Assembly: GCA_000230935.2 (NCBI GenBank)
Contig: AGIQ01000003.1
Span: 558,001 to 622,000, forward strand
Reading direction: 5' to 3'
Length of the DNA stretch: 64,000 nt
Origin: Mycolicibacterium rhodesiae JS60
Lineage (GTDB): Bacteria; Actinomycetota; Actinomycetes; Mycobacteriales; Mycobacteriaceae
In this document: one piece after another, positions 32,660 through 41,965 of the stretch
How positions within the stretch are numbered: position 1 is the stretch's first letter
How the letters are laid out: every line of letters begins with the position of its first letter
Notes under the pieces: model-generated
What the model saw: only the letters and a program-made list of their open reading frames with translations
Told to the model about the DNA's origin: nothing
Databases searched by the model: none
Made by a program: the position numbers and the translations under genes

Positions 32660-32665
32660 CGCGCG

Positions 32666-33487
32666 ATGACGCATAGCGACGCTCCGCGGCCGCCCGAGGG
32701 TGACTGGCTGGGAACAAAGTTCCTGAAGTTCACCCGGGAGGGCGGGTTCGGGGTGTGCACCCTGGATCGCCCCGCGGCACGCAATGCGATGACCCCGGCG
32801 ATGTACTTCGGCATCAAGTACGCGGTCAACCACGTCGGGTCCGATCCCGATCTGGCCGGACTGCTGATCACCGGCACCGGGGACGTCTTCGCGCCGGGCG
32901 GCGACATGGGCGGCGGGGGCGAGGACAACTGGCTGACCTTCGGGGCGGCGCTGGGCATGGACGCCCTGCCGTTCGACACCTTGCGACAATCCGCCAAGCC
33001 GGTGGTGGCCGCCGTCAACGGGCTGTGCCAGGGCGGCGGATTGCAGATCGCGCTGTGCGCCGACATGGCGGTGGTCAGCGATCGGGCGACGTTCCGCGTC
33101 CCCGAGCTCTACCGCGGGATCGCCGACACCTACTACAGCCAGATGCTGGCCCGGCTGATCGGCCCGGTGCGCACCCGCGACCTGATGTTCACCGGCCGCA
33201 CGCTCAACGCGCAGGAAGCCCTGGACTGGGGCATGGTCGCCCGGGTGGTACCGCACGACGATCTGGCCGGGGCCGCCCGGGAGATCCTGGCCCAATGCTG
33301 TCGCACCGCGCCCGGCGCCCGGTCGGTGGTGAAGTCCAGCCTGGACAACTATCTCGGTCTCTACGACCGGATCGGGATGCAGCGCAGCCTCGGCTCGCCG
33401 GAGTCGATCGAAGGCTTCATGGCCTTCAAGGAACGGCGCTCCCCGAACTGGGTGCACCCGGACCTGCGCATCGACGGCAGGCTGTAA
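32666..33487 (+). CDS. Enoyl-CoA hydratase/isomerase (crotonase) family protein
   Basis: A 273-residue crotonase-fold enzyme. GVCTLDRPAARNAMTPAM, the oxyanion-hole segment APGGDMGG and the second one GLCQGGGLQIALCADMAV are visible. One of the usual catalytic glutamates (in the PELYRGIAD loop) is kept. Substrate is an acyl-CoA of unknown type. It has its own leaderless promoter and is not in an operon. Confidence 0.9.
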   Translation: MTHSDAPRPPEGDWLGTKFLKFTREGGFGVCTLDRPAARNAMTPAMYFGIKYAVNHVGSDPDLAGLLITGTGDVFAPGGDMGGGGEDNWLTFGAALGMDALPFDTLRQSAKPVVAAVNGLCQGGGLQIALCADMAVVSDRATFRVPELYRGIADTYYSQMLARLIGPVRTRDLMFTGRTLNAQEALDWGMVARVVPHDDLAGAAREILAQCCRTAPGARSVVKSSLDNYLGLYDRIGMQRSLGSPESIEGFMAFKERRSPNWVHPDLRIDGRL

Positions 33488-33541
33488 GTTCAGCCTTTTC
33501 TGAATATCGACCGCCGCACAGGTTCAACCGGGTTCAAGGGC

Positions 33542-33547
33542 TAGCCT
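33542..33547 (+). promoter_or_regulatory. -10 box (TAGCCT), leaderless
   Basis: TAGCCT, seven bases, then ATG 33555. It supports expression of the small membrane protein. Confidence 0.4.
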
Positions 33548-33554
33548 GGGCTGG

Positions 33555-33740
33555 ATGGAACGAGATCAGGCAACCCATTCCAGCACCAGCCGGCTCTATG
33601 TCCCATTGATCATCGGCCTCATTCTGGGTGTAACCGTGGCGGCCGCAACCGACCAATGGTGGTGGTCCACTGTCGGGGTGCTGGCCGGCGCAGCCGTCGG
33701 CGGTATCGCGGAACTGGTCCACCGGGCGCGGCGGCGCTGA
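33555..33740 (+). CDS. Small two-helix membrane protein
   Basis: A 61-residue protein with two hydrophobic segments (about 16-33 and 38-53), an aromatic WWW at the hairpin turn and an Arg-rich C-terminus, so both ends should face the cytoplasm. A leaderless -10 box stands at the right distance from the ATG, and the stop abuts the nadE stop (TGATCA, 33738-33743). No family recognised. Confidence 0.6.
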   Translation: MERDQATHSSTSRLYVPLIIGLILGVTVAAATDQWWWSTVGVLAGAAVGGIAELVHRARRR

Positions 33741-35783
33741 TCAGTCCTCGGGAATTTCCCGTTCGATCTCCGCCAGCCAGATCCGCGCCGACATGTCCGA
33801 CGGTGCCCGCCAGTCGCCGCGCGGCGACAACGAGCCGCCGTGAGAGACCTTGGGCCCGTTCGGCAGCGCCGAACGCTTGAATTGGCTGAACGAGTAGTAC
33901 CGCTGGGCGAAGACCTGCAGCCAGTGCCGGATCTCCTTGAGCGAGTACGCCAGCCGCTTGCCCACCGGGAACCCGGGCGGCCAGCTGCCGCTGTCGGGAT
34001 CGCTCCACGCGTGCCAGGCCAGGAACGCGATCTTGGACGGCCGGAAACCGTAGCGCAGTACCTGGAACAGCGAGAAGTCCTGCAGCGAGTACGGGCCCAC
34101 CTTGGCTTCACTGCTCTGGATCTCTTCGTCCTCGCCGGTGGGCACCAGCTCAGGAGTGATCTCGGTGTCTAGCACGGACTGCAGGATCTCACCGACTTCG
34201 TCCTCGAACTGGCCGGACGAGATCACCCACCGAATCAGATGCTGGATAAGGGTTTTCGGCACGCCACCGTTGACGTTGTAGTGGGACATCTGGTCGCCGA
34301 CCCCGTAAGTCGACCAGCCGAGGCCGAGCTCGGACAGGTCTCCGGTGCCCAGCACGATGCCACCTCGCTGATTGGCGAGCCGGAACAGGTAGTCGGTGCG
34401 CAGGCCGGCCTGCACGTTCTCGAAGGTGACGTCGTAGACCGGTTCGCCACGCCCGAACGGGTGGTCGATCTCGGTCAGCATCAGGGTGGCGGTATCCCGG
34501 ATGTCGAGTTCGGCGAAGGTGACACCCAGGGCGCGAGAGAGCTTGACGGCGTTGGTCTTGGTGCGCTCGCCGGTGGCAAAACCCGGCAGGGTGAACGCCA
34601 GGATGTCGCTGCGCGGCCGCCCCTGCCGGTCCATCGCGTGCGCCGCGACGATCAGCGCGTGCGTCGAGTCGAGCCCACCGGACACCCCGATCACCACCTT
34701 GGGGTAATCCAGTGCGCGCAACCGCTGCTCGAGACCGGCAACCTGAATGTTGTAGCCCTCGTAGCAGTCCTGTTCCAGGCGGAACGGATCGCTGGGCACG
34801 AACGGAAAGCGTTCGACCTGCCGCATCAGGCCGATATCGCCGCTGGGCGGATCGAGCTGGAAGCCGATGCGTCGGAACGATTTCAACCGGTCTTGGTGAT
34901 GACGGCGATTGTCGTCGAAGGTGCCCATCCGAAGTCGTTCGGAGCGAAGGAGATCCAGATCGACGTCGGCAACCGAGCGGCGCTCCCCTGTGGGGAACCG
35001 TTCGGATTCGGCCAGTAGACGGCCGTTTTCGTAGATCATCGTCTGACCGTCCCAGGCCAGATCGGTGCTCGACTCCCCCTCGCCGGCCGCGGCGTAGACA
35101 TAGGCCGCCAGGCAGCGCGCCGACGCCGAGCGGGCCAACAGCTTGCGGTCCTCGGCCCGGCCGATGGTGATCGGGCTTCCGGAAAGGTTGGCCAGCACCG
35201 TCGCACCCGCCAGCGCGGCCTCCGCGCTGGGCGGCACCGGCACGAACATGTCTTCGCAGATCTCGACGTGCAGCACCAGGCCCGGCACGTCGTCGGCGGT
35301 GAACAGCAGATCCGGACCGAACGGCACCTCGGCACCACCGATACGGATCGTGCCGTGGAGGTCGTCGCCGGCGGCGACCTGGCGTCGTTCGTAGAACTCC
35401 CGGTACGTCGGCAGATAGGACTTCGGCGACACCCCGAGCACCACACCGCGATGGATCACCACCGCGGTGTTGTAGATGCGGTGCAGGTAGCGCAGCGGCG
35501 CACCCACGACCAGCACGGGAAACAGGTCGGCCGAGGCCGCGACGACATCCACCACGGCGTCCTCGACGGCGTCGAGCAGCGAGTCCTGCAGCAGGATGTC
35601 CTCGAGGGAGTAGCCGGACAGGGTGAGCTCGGGGAACACCGCCACCGCGACGCTGTCGTCATGGCAGGCCCGGGCAATCCGCAGCACCGATTCGGCATTG
35701 GCGGCGGGGTCCGCCAGCACCGTGCGGTGGGTGCAGGCGGCCAGCCGAACGAAGCCGTGCCGGTAGGCGGAGTAGAAATCCAT
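33741..35783 (-). CDS. nadE: Glutamine-dependent NAD+ synthetase
   Basis: A 680-residue two-domain enzyme that amidates NaAD to NAD. The N-terminal nitrilase domain shows the Glu52, Lys121, Cys176 triad; the C-terminal synthetase domain begins near 355 and has the ATP loop GVSGGLDSTHA. Length and catalytic positions agree with the M. tuberculosis enzyme as I know it. It is the last step of the pathway whose adenylyltransferase, nadD, is at 25614-26279. Start at ATG 35783. Confidence 0.96.
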   Translation of the reverse strand: MDFYSAYRHGFVRLAACTHRTVLADPAANAESVLRIARACHDDSVAVAVFPELTLSGYSLEDILLQDSLLDAVEDAVVDVVAASADLFPVLVVGAPLRYLHRIYNTAVVIHRGVVLGVSPKSYLPTYREFYERRQVAAGDDLHGTIRIGGAEVPFGPDLLFTADDVPGLVLHVEICEDMFVPVPPSAEAALAGATVLANLSGSPITIGRAEDRKLLARSASARCLAAYVYAAAGEGESSTDLAWDGQTMIYENGRLLAESERFPTGERRSVADVDLDLLRSERLRMGTFDDNRRHHQDRLKSFRRIGFQLDPPSGDIGLMRQVERFPFVPSDPFRLEQDCYEGYNIQVAGLEQRLRALDYPKVVIGVSGGLDSTHALIVAAHAMDRQGRPRSDILAFTLPGFATGERTKTNAVKLSRALGVTFAELDIRDTATLMLTEIDHPFGRGEPVYDVTFENVQAGLRTDYLFRLANQRGGIVLGTGDLSELGLGWSTYGVGDQMSHYNVNGGVPKTLIQHLIRWVISSGQFEDEVGEILQSVLDTEITPELVPTGEDEEIQSSEAKVGPYSLQDFSLFQVLRYGFRPSKIAFLAWHAWSDPDSGSWPPGFPVGKRLAYSLKEIRHWLQVFAQRYYSFSQFKRSALPNGPKVSHGGSLSPRGDWRAPSDMSARIWLAEIEREIPED

Positions 35784-35870
35784 GCCCTATTGTTGCCTGC
35801 CGTCCGCGGCCAAACCACCGAACCCGCTCTTCAGGCGTGTCCGCCCGCGCCGAGTGGGTAACCGCCGCAC

Positions 35871-36410
35871 ATGGCCGATACCGCGCTACTGGTGGTGGAC
35901 ATGCTCAATGCCTACCGGCACCCCGACGCCGAGGAGCTGGCAGGCAACGTCGCCGACATCGTGGAACCGCTGTCCGAATTGATCAGCCGGGCCCGCGATC
36001 GCGACGATGTCGAGCTGATCTACGTCAACGACAACTACGGCGATTTCACCGCCGAACCCAGCGACCTCGTCCGCGTCGCGCTGGAAGGCGCCCGTCCGGA
36101 TCTGGTGCGCCCGATCGCTCCCGAGAAGGGCTGCCGGGTGATGACCAAGGTGCGCCACAGCGCCTTCTACGCCACCGCGCTGGATTACCTACTCAGTAGG
36201 CTCGAGGTCGAGAAGGTGATCCTGACCGGGCAGGTGACCGAGCAGTGCATCCTCTACAGCGCCCTCGACGCATACGTCCGCCATTACGCCGTGGTGGTGC
36301 CGAAAGACGCAGTGGCCCATATCGATACACACCTCGGCACGGCCGCACTGGCCATGATGGAGCGCAATATGGGCGCCGAGATCCTTCCGGCCGCCCGCTG
36401 CTTGACGTGA
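35871..36410 (+). CDS. Isochorismatase-like cysteine hydrolase
   Basis: A 179-residue hydrolase with the Asp10, Lys93, Cys126 triad (VVDMLN, MTKVRHSAF, VTEQCILYSALDA) of the nicotinamidase/isochorismatase superfamily. The Mg/Zn ligands of true nicotinamidases are not evident. Divergent from nadE with 87 bp between, so a role in nicotinamide salvage is tempting but unproven. The stop codon lies within a GTGACC/GGTCAC palindrome. Confidence 0.85.
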   Translation: MADTALLVVDMLNAYRHPDAEELAGNVADIVEPLSELISRARDRDDVELIYVNDNYGDFTAEPSDLVRVALEGARPDLVRPIAPEKGCRVMTKVRHSAFYATALDYLLSRLEVEKVILTGQVTEQCILYSALDAYVRHYAVVVPKDAVAHIDTHLGTAALAMMERNMGAEILPAARCLT

Positions 36411-36420
36411 CCTGGGTCAC
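36407..36420. promoter_or_regulatory. Palindrome GTGACC-TG-GGTCAC at a stop codon
   Basis: Perfect 6+2+6 inverted repeat that includes the TGA of the isochorismatase-like gene. It could be a short hairpin at the mRNA end or an operator of the following gene. Confidence 0.25.
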
Positions 36421-36567
36421 ATAGCCACCTGCGTTGTGGCCCAAGGCTTTTGCGTGGTCTCGGTGCGGGTTTCGAGTATGGCTCTACGCGTTCGCATCCA
36501 CGGCGACGGCCGTAGGTTTTCAGCCATGAGGCCGGACTTCGCCGGCCGCCCAGATCGGGGGATCGAA

Positions 36568-36846
36568 ATGTTGTCAGTACCCGCTCCTGTCCAGCAGCAG
36601 CCGTCGACCGCTACGCCGCGCGTCGTCGACACCCGGCCAACGGTGCTGATCACCGAACACGAAGTCAAGCTGTTGACCGCGGCTGCCATTGCCACGGCGG
36701 CGCCGGCCAAGCCCGGCGTGTTCGCGCGGTGGATCGCGTCGCACCGGGAAGCTCGCGACGCCCGGCGCGGTCGGCAGCGGTATTCGCCGGCGCACTACGA
36801 GTTCCTGGAGCATGCGGCCATGGCCCGCGCGATGGAACGGCTGTGA
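36568..36846 (+). CDS. Small hypothetical protein
   Basis: A 92-residue protein with a Pro/Gln/Thr-rich N-terminus, a middle Ala-rich helix (EVKLLTAAAIATAAPAKPG) and a basic C-terminus (WIASHREARDARRGRQRYSP), ending in YEFLEHAAMARAMERL. GGGGATCGAA precedes ATG 36568. No family recognised. The basic helix could bind nucleic acid or a membrane surface. The longer frame from 36436 has no supporting site. Confidence 0.5.
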   Translation: MLSVPAPVQQQPSTATPRVVDTRPTVLITEHEVKLLTAAAIATAAPAKPGVFARWIASHREARDARRGRQRYSPAHYEFLEHAAMARAMERL

Positions 36847-36929
36847 GGCGCCAGCGCCGGTGACGCCGTAACGACGAAGCCCGCCCGCGCGATTACGCCA
36901 GCAGCAATGTCAAACGGGTCGGAGGAAAC

Positions 36930-37508
36930 GTGCGACGTCGGTGGAAGACCCTGTGCGGCGCGTTGGTGCTGGTTGTCGCGACCCTGTTCGGTGAAGTCGC
37001 CACCGCGGCGGCTGACCCTGCACCCGCACCCGTCACCAAGGATTTCTCCAATCCGGCGATCGTCGTCCTCGGGTACGGCTTGTTGCCGGATGGCTCGATG
37101 CGGATGATCCTGCGCCGGCGGGTGCTGACCGGGCTGGCGGTCGCGCAGATGTACCCGCATTCACCGATCATCGTCACCGGCGGTAACCCGCAGAACGGGG
37201 TGACCGAAGCCGCGCAGATGCGCCGCATGCTGTTGATGTTGGGCTTTCCCGACCATCGGATCATCGTGGAGGACCGGGCCAACAGCACTGTGCAGAACGC
37301 GCAGTTCTCGGTCCCGCTGGCCAAACAGGCCGGCACCTCGGGCATCATCCTGGTGACCTCCTCGACGCATCAGGGGCGTGCCGACGGCGATTTCGTCGAT
37401 GCCGGTGCCAATCTGCTGGCCACGGTCAGCTATCCGGACGGCAATCCGACGCTCAACATCACGCAGTTCGCCCAGGACGTACTCAGCCCGCTCACCAATT
37501 TCGGCTGA
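36930..37508 (+). CDS. Exported YdcF/SanA-like DUF218 protein
   Basis: A 192-residue protein with a signal peptide (RRRWKTLCGALVLVVATLFG, cleavage near AAADP) and a DUF218 domain: IVVLGYGLLPDG, PIIVTGGNPQNGVTEA, RANSTVQNA and ILVTSSTHQGRA are the family blocks. Homologues are implicated in envelope integrity or vancomycin sensitivity, with unknown chemistry. GTG 36930 has GGAGG five bases upstream. Confidence 0.85.
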   Translation: MRRRWKTLCGALVLVVATLFGEVATAAADPAPAPVTKDFSNPAIVVLGYGLLPDGSMRMILRRRVLTGLAVAQMYPHSPIIVTGGNPQNGVTEAAQMRRMLLMLGFPDHRIIVEDRANSTVQNAQFSVPLAKQAGTSGIILVTSSTHQGRADGDFVDAGANLLATVSYPDGNPTLNITQFAQDVLSPLTNFG

Positions 37509-37509
37509 C

Positions 37510-37515
37510 TACTCT
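37510..37515 (+). promoter_or_regulatory. -10 box (TACTCT) of the Sir2 gene
   Basis: TACTCT, seven bases including GGAG, then GTG 37523. Either leaderless or translated through GGAG from read-through of the preceding gene. Confidence 0.4.
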
Positions 37516-37522
37516 GGAGTTC

Positions 37523-38356
37523 GTGGAAAGCCCCGAACTCGTCGCCCTCTTGGCGGGCCGACGTGTCGCGGTGCTCACCGGCGCCGGGATCTCCACCGAC
37601 TCCGGCATTCCCGACTACCGCGGCCCGGACTCGCCGCCGGCCAACCCGATGACGATCCGCCAGTTCACCTCGAGCCGCGCGTTCCGGCAGCGCTATTGGG
37701 CCCGAAACCACCTGGGCTGGCGGCACATGGCCCAAACCCTGCCCAACGCCGGGCACCGGGCGCTGGCGCACTTGGAGCGGGCCGGGGTGGTGAGCGGTGT
37801 CATCACCCAGAACGTGGACCTGCTGCACACCAAGGCCGGCAGCCGCAATGTCATCAACCTGCACGGAACCTACGCGCAGGTGGTGTGCCTGGACTGCGGG
37901 TACACGATGTCGCGCGCGGCGCTGGCCGACGAACTCGAGGCGGCCAATCCCGGATTCGCCGAGCGCGCCGAACAAATCGGGGGCATCGCGGTGGCACCGG
38001 ACGCTGATGCCGTCGTCACCGACACCGCATCGTTCCACTTCATCGACTGCCCGTCGTGCGCGGGGATGCTCAAGCCCGATATCGTGTATTTCGGAGAAAG
38101 CGTGCGCAAAGAGATTGTCGCGCAGGCTTATTCGATGGTCGAAGAATCGGAGGCGCTGCTGGTCGCGGGGTCCTCGCTGACGGTGTTCTCCGGCTACCGG
38201 TTCGTCCGGCACGCGGCCGCACTGGGCATGCCCGTCGCGATCGTGAACCGTGGCGGCACGCGCGGTGACGACCTCGCGACGGTCAAGGTGGACAGCGGAT
38301 GTTCGCCGATGCTCGCGCTGCTGGCCGACGAACTGTCGGGCCAGATGTCGGCCTGA
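37523..38356 (+). CDS. Sir2-family NAD-dependent protein deacylase
   Basis: A 277-residue sirtuin. GAGISTDSGIPDYRG, TQNVDLLH and the catalytic His114 in NLHGTY are intact, and the zinc site is Cys122/Cys125 (VCLDCG) with Cys176/Cys179 (DCPSCAG). The distinctive insertion around FAERAEQIGGIAVAPDADA places it in a class II-like bacterial group. It consumes NAD, and nadE and nadD are both in the window. Starts at GTG 37523, 14 bp after the DUF218 gene. Confidence 0.92.
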   Translation: MESPELVALLAGRRVAVLTGAGISTDSGIPDYRGPDSPPANPMTIRQFTSSRAFRQRYWARNHLGWRHMAQTLPNAGHRALAHLERAGVVSGVITQNVDLLHTKAGSRNVINLHGTYAQVVCLDCGYTMSRAALADELEAANPGFAERAEQIGGIAVAPDADAVVTDTASFHFIDCPSCAGMLKPDIVYFGESVRKEIVAQAYSMVEESEALLVAGSSLTVFSGYRFVRHAAALGMPVAIVNRGGTRGDDLATVKVDSGCSPMLALLADELSGQMSA

Positions 38357-38375
38357 CACCACGCCGATTGTGAAT

Positions 38376-39275
38376 TCATAGCAGCACCACGGTCTTGGCT
38401 CCGTTCAGCACAATGCGGTTGTCGCGGTGCCAGCGAACCGCGCGGGCCAACGCCCGGCACTCGAGGTCCCGGCCCACCGCGATCATGTCGTGTTCGGTCA
38501 TCGCATGGTGGACACGGGCAACGTCCTGTTCGATGATCGGACCCTCATCGAGGTCGGATGTCACGTAATGGGCGGTCGCTCCGATCAGCTTGACCCCGCG
38601 CTCGTGGGCTTGGCGGTACGGTCGCGCCCCTTTGAAGCTGGGCAGCATCGAATGGTGGATGTTGATGGCACGCCCCTTCAACAGGTTGCACAGTTTGTCG
38701 CTGAGCACCTGCATGTATCGCGCCAAGACGACGAAGTCGACGTCGAGTTCGTCCAACAGGTCGATGAATTGGGCTTCGGCCGCCGGCTTGCTCGCCGGGG
38801 TGACCGGGATGCAGTGAAACGGCACGTCGAACCGGTGCGCGAGATGTTCGAGGTCGGCATGGTTGGACACCACCGCCACAATGTCAATACCCAGTTCGCC
38901 CACCGAGTTTCGGAAAAGAAGGTCGTTGAGACAGTGTGCGAGCCGGCTGACCATGATGACCACACGCGGACGCACTTTCGGGTCCATCAGGCGCCAGCTC
39001 ATCTGGAAGCGATCGGCAATCCCGTCGATGTCGGCACGCAACGCGGCATCGTCGAACAGGCCGTCCCCGACGCGGCTAAACCGAACGCGTAGGCAGAAGC
39101 GCCCGGTCTCGGGATCGCCGAACTGCTGACTCTCCTCGATGGTGGCGAAGCGATCGAGGAGCAAGCCCGAAACAGCATGGACGATGCCGGGCACATCGGG
39201 GCACGACAGTGTGAGTACTCGATGCTCAGGTGAGGCTTCCGCGGGCACCTCGACGTTCTTCTGGTTCGACGTCAT
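38376..39275 (-). CDS. purU: Formyltetrahydrofolate deformylase
   Basis: A 299-residue enzyme with an N-terminal ACT regulatory domain (LTLSCPDVPGIVHAVSGLL) and a C-terminal formyl-transferase fold holding NIHHSMLPSFKGARPY and the catalytic Asp region TSDLDEGPII. It releases formate from 10-formyl-THF to balance one-carbon pools and feed PurT. ATG 39273-39275 has GAGGGAG upstream. Monocistronic. Confidence 0.95.
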   Translation of the reverse strand: MTSNQKNVEVPAEASPEHRVLTLSCPDVPGIVHAVSGLLLDRFATIEESQQFGDPETGRFCLRVRFSRVGDGLFDDAALRADIDGIADRFQMSWRLMDPKVRPRVVIMVSRLAHCLNDLLFRNSVGELGIDIVAVVSNHADLEHLAHRFDVPFHCIPVTPASKPAAEAQFIDLLDELDVDFVVLARYMQVLSDKLCNLLKGRAINIHHSMLPSFKGARPYRQAHERGVKLIGATAHYVTSDLDEGPIIEQDVARVHHAMTEHDMIAVGRDLECRALARAVRWHRDNRIVLNGAKTVVLL

Positions 39276-39333
39276 CGCACGGCTCCCTCTCAGACTGGTG
39301 ACGCGGGACCTTGTATCTGGCCGCGCCCTGATA

Positions 39334-40434
39334 TCAGACCGCCACCAGGTCATCGGCGTGCACGGCGGGACGGCGCATTTCGGCCGGCAGATCCGAGGTG
39401 GACCGGCCGATCATCATCGTCAGCTCGGCGGCGTCGTAGGCCACCACCCCGCGCCCCACCATCTTTCCGTCCAGATCGTGCAGTTCGACGACGTCGCCGC
39501 CAAAGAACCGGCCCGCCACCGCAGTGATCCCGGCCGCCAGCAATGAGCGCCGCTGCTTGACCACCGCCCGCACCGCGCCGGCATCCAGCGTCAGCGCACC
39601 GGCGGCCTCCGCCGCATAGCGAACCCAGAACCGTCGCGCCGACATCCGGTCGGGTCGCGGCGTGAACACGGTGCCCACCGACGCATCGGTCAGCGCGGCG
39701 CCGGCATCGGCGGCCGCGGCCAGCAGCACCGGAACCCCGGCGTCGGCGGCGAGCAGCGCCGAGGACAGCTTCGAACGCATCCCGCCGGTGCCCAGCCGGC
39801 TACCCTGACCGGCCACCACGCCGTCGAGATCATCCGGGCCGGCCACCTCCGGGATGAACCGGGCGTCACCCTTGCGCGGATCGGCGTCGTAGAGCCCGTC
39901 GATATCGGAGAGCAGGATCAGCGCGTCGGCGCCCACCAAATGGGCCACCAGCGCCGAGAGCCGGTCGTTGTCGCCGAAGCGAATCTCGTTGGTGGCCACG
40001 GTGTCGTTCTCGTTGACGATCGCCACCGCGTGCAGGGCCCGCAGCCGGTTCAAGGTCCGCTGGGCGTTGGTGTGCTGTACGCGCATCGAAATGTCGTGCG
40101 CGGTCAGCAGCACCTGTCCGACCGTGCGGTCGTAGCGGGCGAACGCCGCACTCCAAGCGTTGACCAGCGCCACCTGGCCCACGCTGGCCGCGGCCTGCTT
40201 GGTCGCCAGATCCGTCGGGCGCCGGTTCAGTCCCAGCGGCTCGATACCGGCCGCGATCGCGCCCGAGGACACGATGACGACGTCGGAGCCGGCCTCCATC
40301 CGAGCCTCGATCGCGTCGACGAGCTGGGCCAGCCGGGTGGCGTCGAACAGCCCCGACTTTGTGGTCAGGGCGGTGGTGCCGATCTTGACGACGACGCTGC
40401 GCGCGGCGCGCACCGCGTCGCGGTACTGACTCAC
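39334..40434 (-). CDS. proB: Glutamate 5-kinase
   Basis: A 366-residue kinase, first enzyme of proline synthesis. The amino-acid-kinase domain has VVKIGTTALT and the SSGAIAAG, NENDTVAT and LLSDIDGLYDADP loops; residues from about 280 form a PUA domain. GTG 40432-40434 overlaps the obg stop as GTGA, so it is the last gene of rplU-rpmA-obg-proB. Confidence 0.96.
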   Translation of the reverse strand: MSQYRDAVRAARSVVVKIGTTALTTKSGLFDATRLAQLVDAIEARMEAGSDVVIVSSGAIAAGIEPLGLNRRPTDLATKQAAASVGQVALVNAWSAAFARYDRTVGQVLLTAHDISMRVQHTNAQRTLNRLRALHAVAIVNENDTVATNEIRFGDNDRLSALVAHLVGADALILLSDIDGLYDADPRKGDARFIPEVAGPDDLDGVVAGQGSRLGTGGMRSKLSSALLAADAGVPVLLAAAADAGAALTDASVGTVFTPRPDRMSARRFWVRYAAEAAGALTLDAGAVRAVVKQRRSLLAAGITAVAGRFFGGDVVELHDLDGKMVGRGVVAYDAAELTMMIGRSTSDLPAEMRRPAVHADDLVAV

Positions 40435-41879
40435 GCCTCGTCCTCGTGCTCCCGGCGCACCCGGCGGGCCTGTTTGCGTTCGGCGGCGCCGATCCGGTCG
40501 TTGCGCTCCAGCCGGACATCGGTACCGCGGCCGGTCGGGGTGACGTCGACCCCGGCGAGCGTCTGCGGCTCCCAGTCGAAGGTCATATCGCCGATCGTGA
40601 CCGCACAGCCGGGCTTGGCGCCGCGGCGTAGCAGTTCATCCTCCACGCCGAGACGGGCCAGGCGGTCGCCGAGATAGCCGACGGCTTCGTCGTTGTCGAA
40701 ATTCGTCTGCGCGATCCAGCGTTCCGGCCGGACACCGCGCACGATGAAGCCGCCGCGATTTGCCGGGTCGGGCTCGACGGTGAAACCGGTCTGGTCCACC
40801 GGAACCGGCCGGATCACCGGACGCCGCGGCACCACCTCGGGCTGCGCGGCCCGGTGGGCCTCCACCATGTTCCACAGCGCAAACGTCAGCTCCCGCAAGC
40901 CTTCACGGCTCGCGGTGGACACCTCGAACACCGGCCAGCCGCGCGCCTCGACGTCGGCGCGCACGAAGTCCGCCAGCTCCCTGGCCTCGGGAACGTCGAT
41001 CTTGTTGAGCACCACCGCCCGTGGACGGTCGGCCAGGTCGCCCAGCGTCGAATCGCCTTGCAGCGTAGGACGATACGCGGCTAGCTCGGCTTCCAGCGCA
41101 TCGATGTCGGAGATCGGGTCGCGCCCGGGTTCCAGGGTGGCACAGTCGACGACGTGCACCAGCAGCGCGCAGCGTTCGATGTGCCGAAGGAAGTCCAGTC
41201 CCAGCCCCCGCCCCTGCGACGCACCGGGAATCAGCCCGGGTACGTCGGCGACGGTGAAGGTGTGATCCCCCGCCGATACGACCCCGAGATTGGGCACCAA
41301 CGTGGTGAACGGATAGTCCGCGATCTTGGGCTTGGCCGCCGAGATCACCGAGACCAGTGAGGATTTGCCTGCCGACGGGAAACCGATCAGGCCGACGTCG
41401 GCGACGGTCTTGAGCTCGAGGGTGAGCTCGCGCTCCTCACCCTTCTCGCCGAGCAGCGCGAACCCGGGAGCCTTGCGGGCCCGGGACGCCAGCGCGGCGT
41501 TGCCCAATCCGCCGCGACCGCCCTCAGCGGCGACGAAACGGGTTCCCGCACCGACCAGATCGGCCAGCAGACGGCCTCCTGCGTCGAGCACGACAGTGCC
41601 GTCGGGCACCTTCACCTCGAGGTCTGGCCCGTTGGCGCCCTCGCGGTTACTGCCCATCCCCTGTGTGCCGGACGGCGCCGCGACGTGCGGGTGGAAGTGG
41701 AAGTCCAGCAGGGTGTGCACTTGCGGATCGACGACGAGCACGACACTGCCGCCGCGCCCACCGTTACCGCCGTCGGGCCCGCCGAGTGGCTTGAACTTCT
41801 CCCGGTGCACCGACGCGCACCCGTTCCCACCACTGCCCGCGCGTGCGTGAATGACGACGCGGTCGACGAAACGGGGCAT
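40431..41879 (-). CDS. obg: GTPase Obg
   Basis: A 482-residue ribosome-assembly GTPase. The glycine-rich Obg fold (1-158), the G domain with GFPSAGKSSL, DVPGLIPGAS and NKID, and the C-terminal OCT domain (about 350-430) are in the usual order. AAAGGAC precedes the ATG. A large intergenic hairpin separates it from rpmA. Confidence 0.97.
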   Translation of the reverse strand: MPRFVDRVVIHARAGSGGNGCASVHREKFKPLGGPDGGNGGRGGSVVLVVDPQVHTLLDFHFHPHVAAPSGTQGMGSNREGANGPDLEVKVPDGTVVLDAGGRLLADLVGAGTRFVAAEGGRGGLGNAALASRARKAPGFALLGEKGEERELTLELKTVADVGLIGFPSAGKSSLVSVISAAKPKIADYPFTTLVPNLGVVSAGDHTFTVADVPGLIPGASQGRGLGLDFLRHIERCALLVHVVDCATLEPGRDPISDIDALEAELAAYRPTLQGDSTLGDLADRPRAVVLNKIDVPEARELADFVRADVEARGWPVFEVSTASREGLRELTFALWNMVEAHRAAQPEVVPRRPVIRPVPVDQTGFTVEPDPANRGGFIVRGVRPERWIAQTNFDNDEAVGYLGDRLARLGVEDELLRRGAKPGCAVTIGDMTFDWEPQTLAGVDVTPTGRGTDVRLERNDRIGAAERKQARRVRREHEDEA

Positions 41880-41899
41880 CGGAGAGTCCTTTCAACCGC

Positions 41900-41955
41900 C
41901 GAGTGTGAATCTGGTGCGAGTTATGGGTCTGGACCTCGCAGTGGTTTCACACTCG
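41900..41955. repeat. Intergenic palindromic element A
   Basis: Outer arms CGAGTGTGAA (41900-41909) and TTCACACTCG (41946-41955) pair over 10 bp. Inside, TGCGAG (41915-41920) pairs with CTCGCA (41935-41940) after a 5x5 mismatch, leaving a 14-base apical loop. It lies between rpmA and obg. Element B at 48242-48299 has the same plan and the same CGAGTGTG core. Confidence 0.75.
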
Positions 41956-41965
41956 CGATGCAGAC

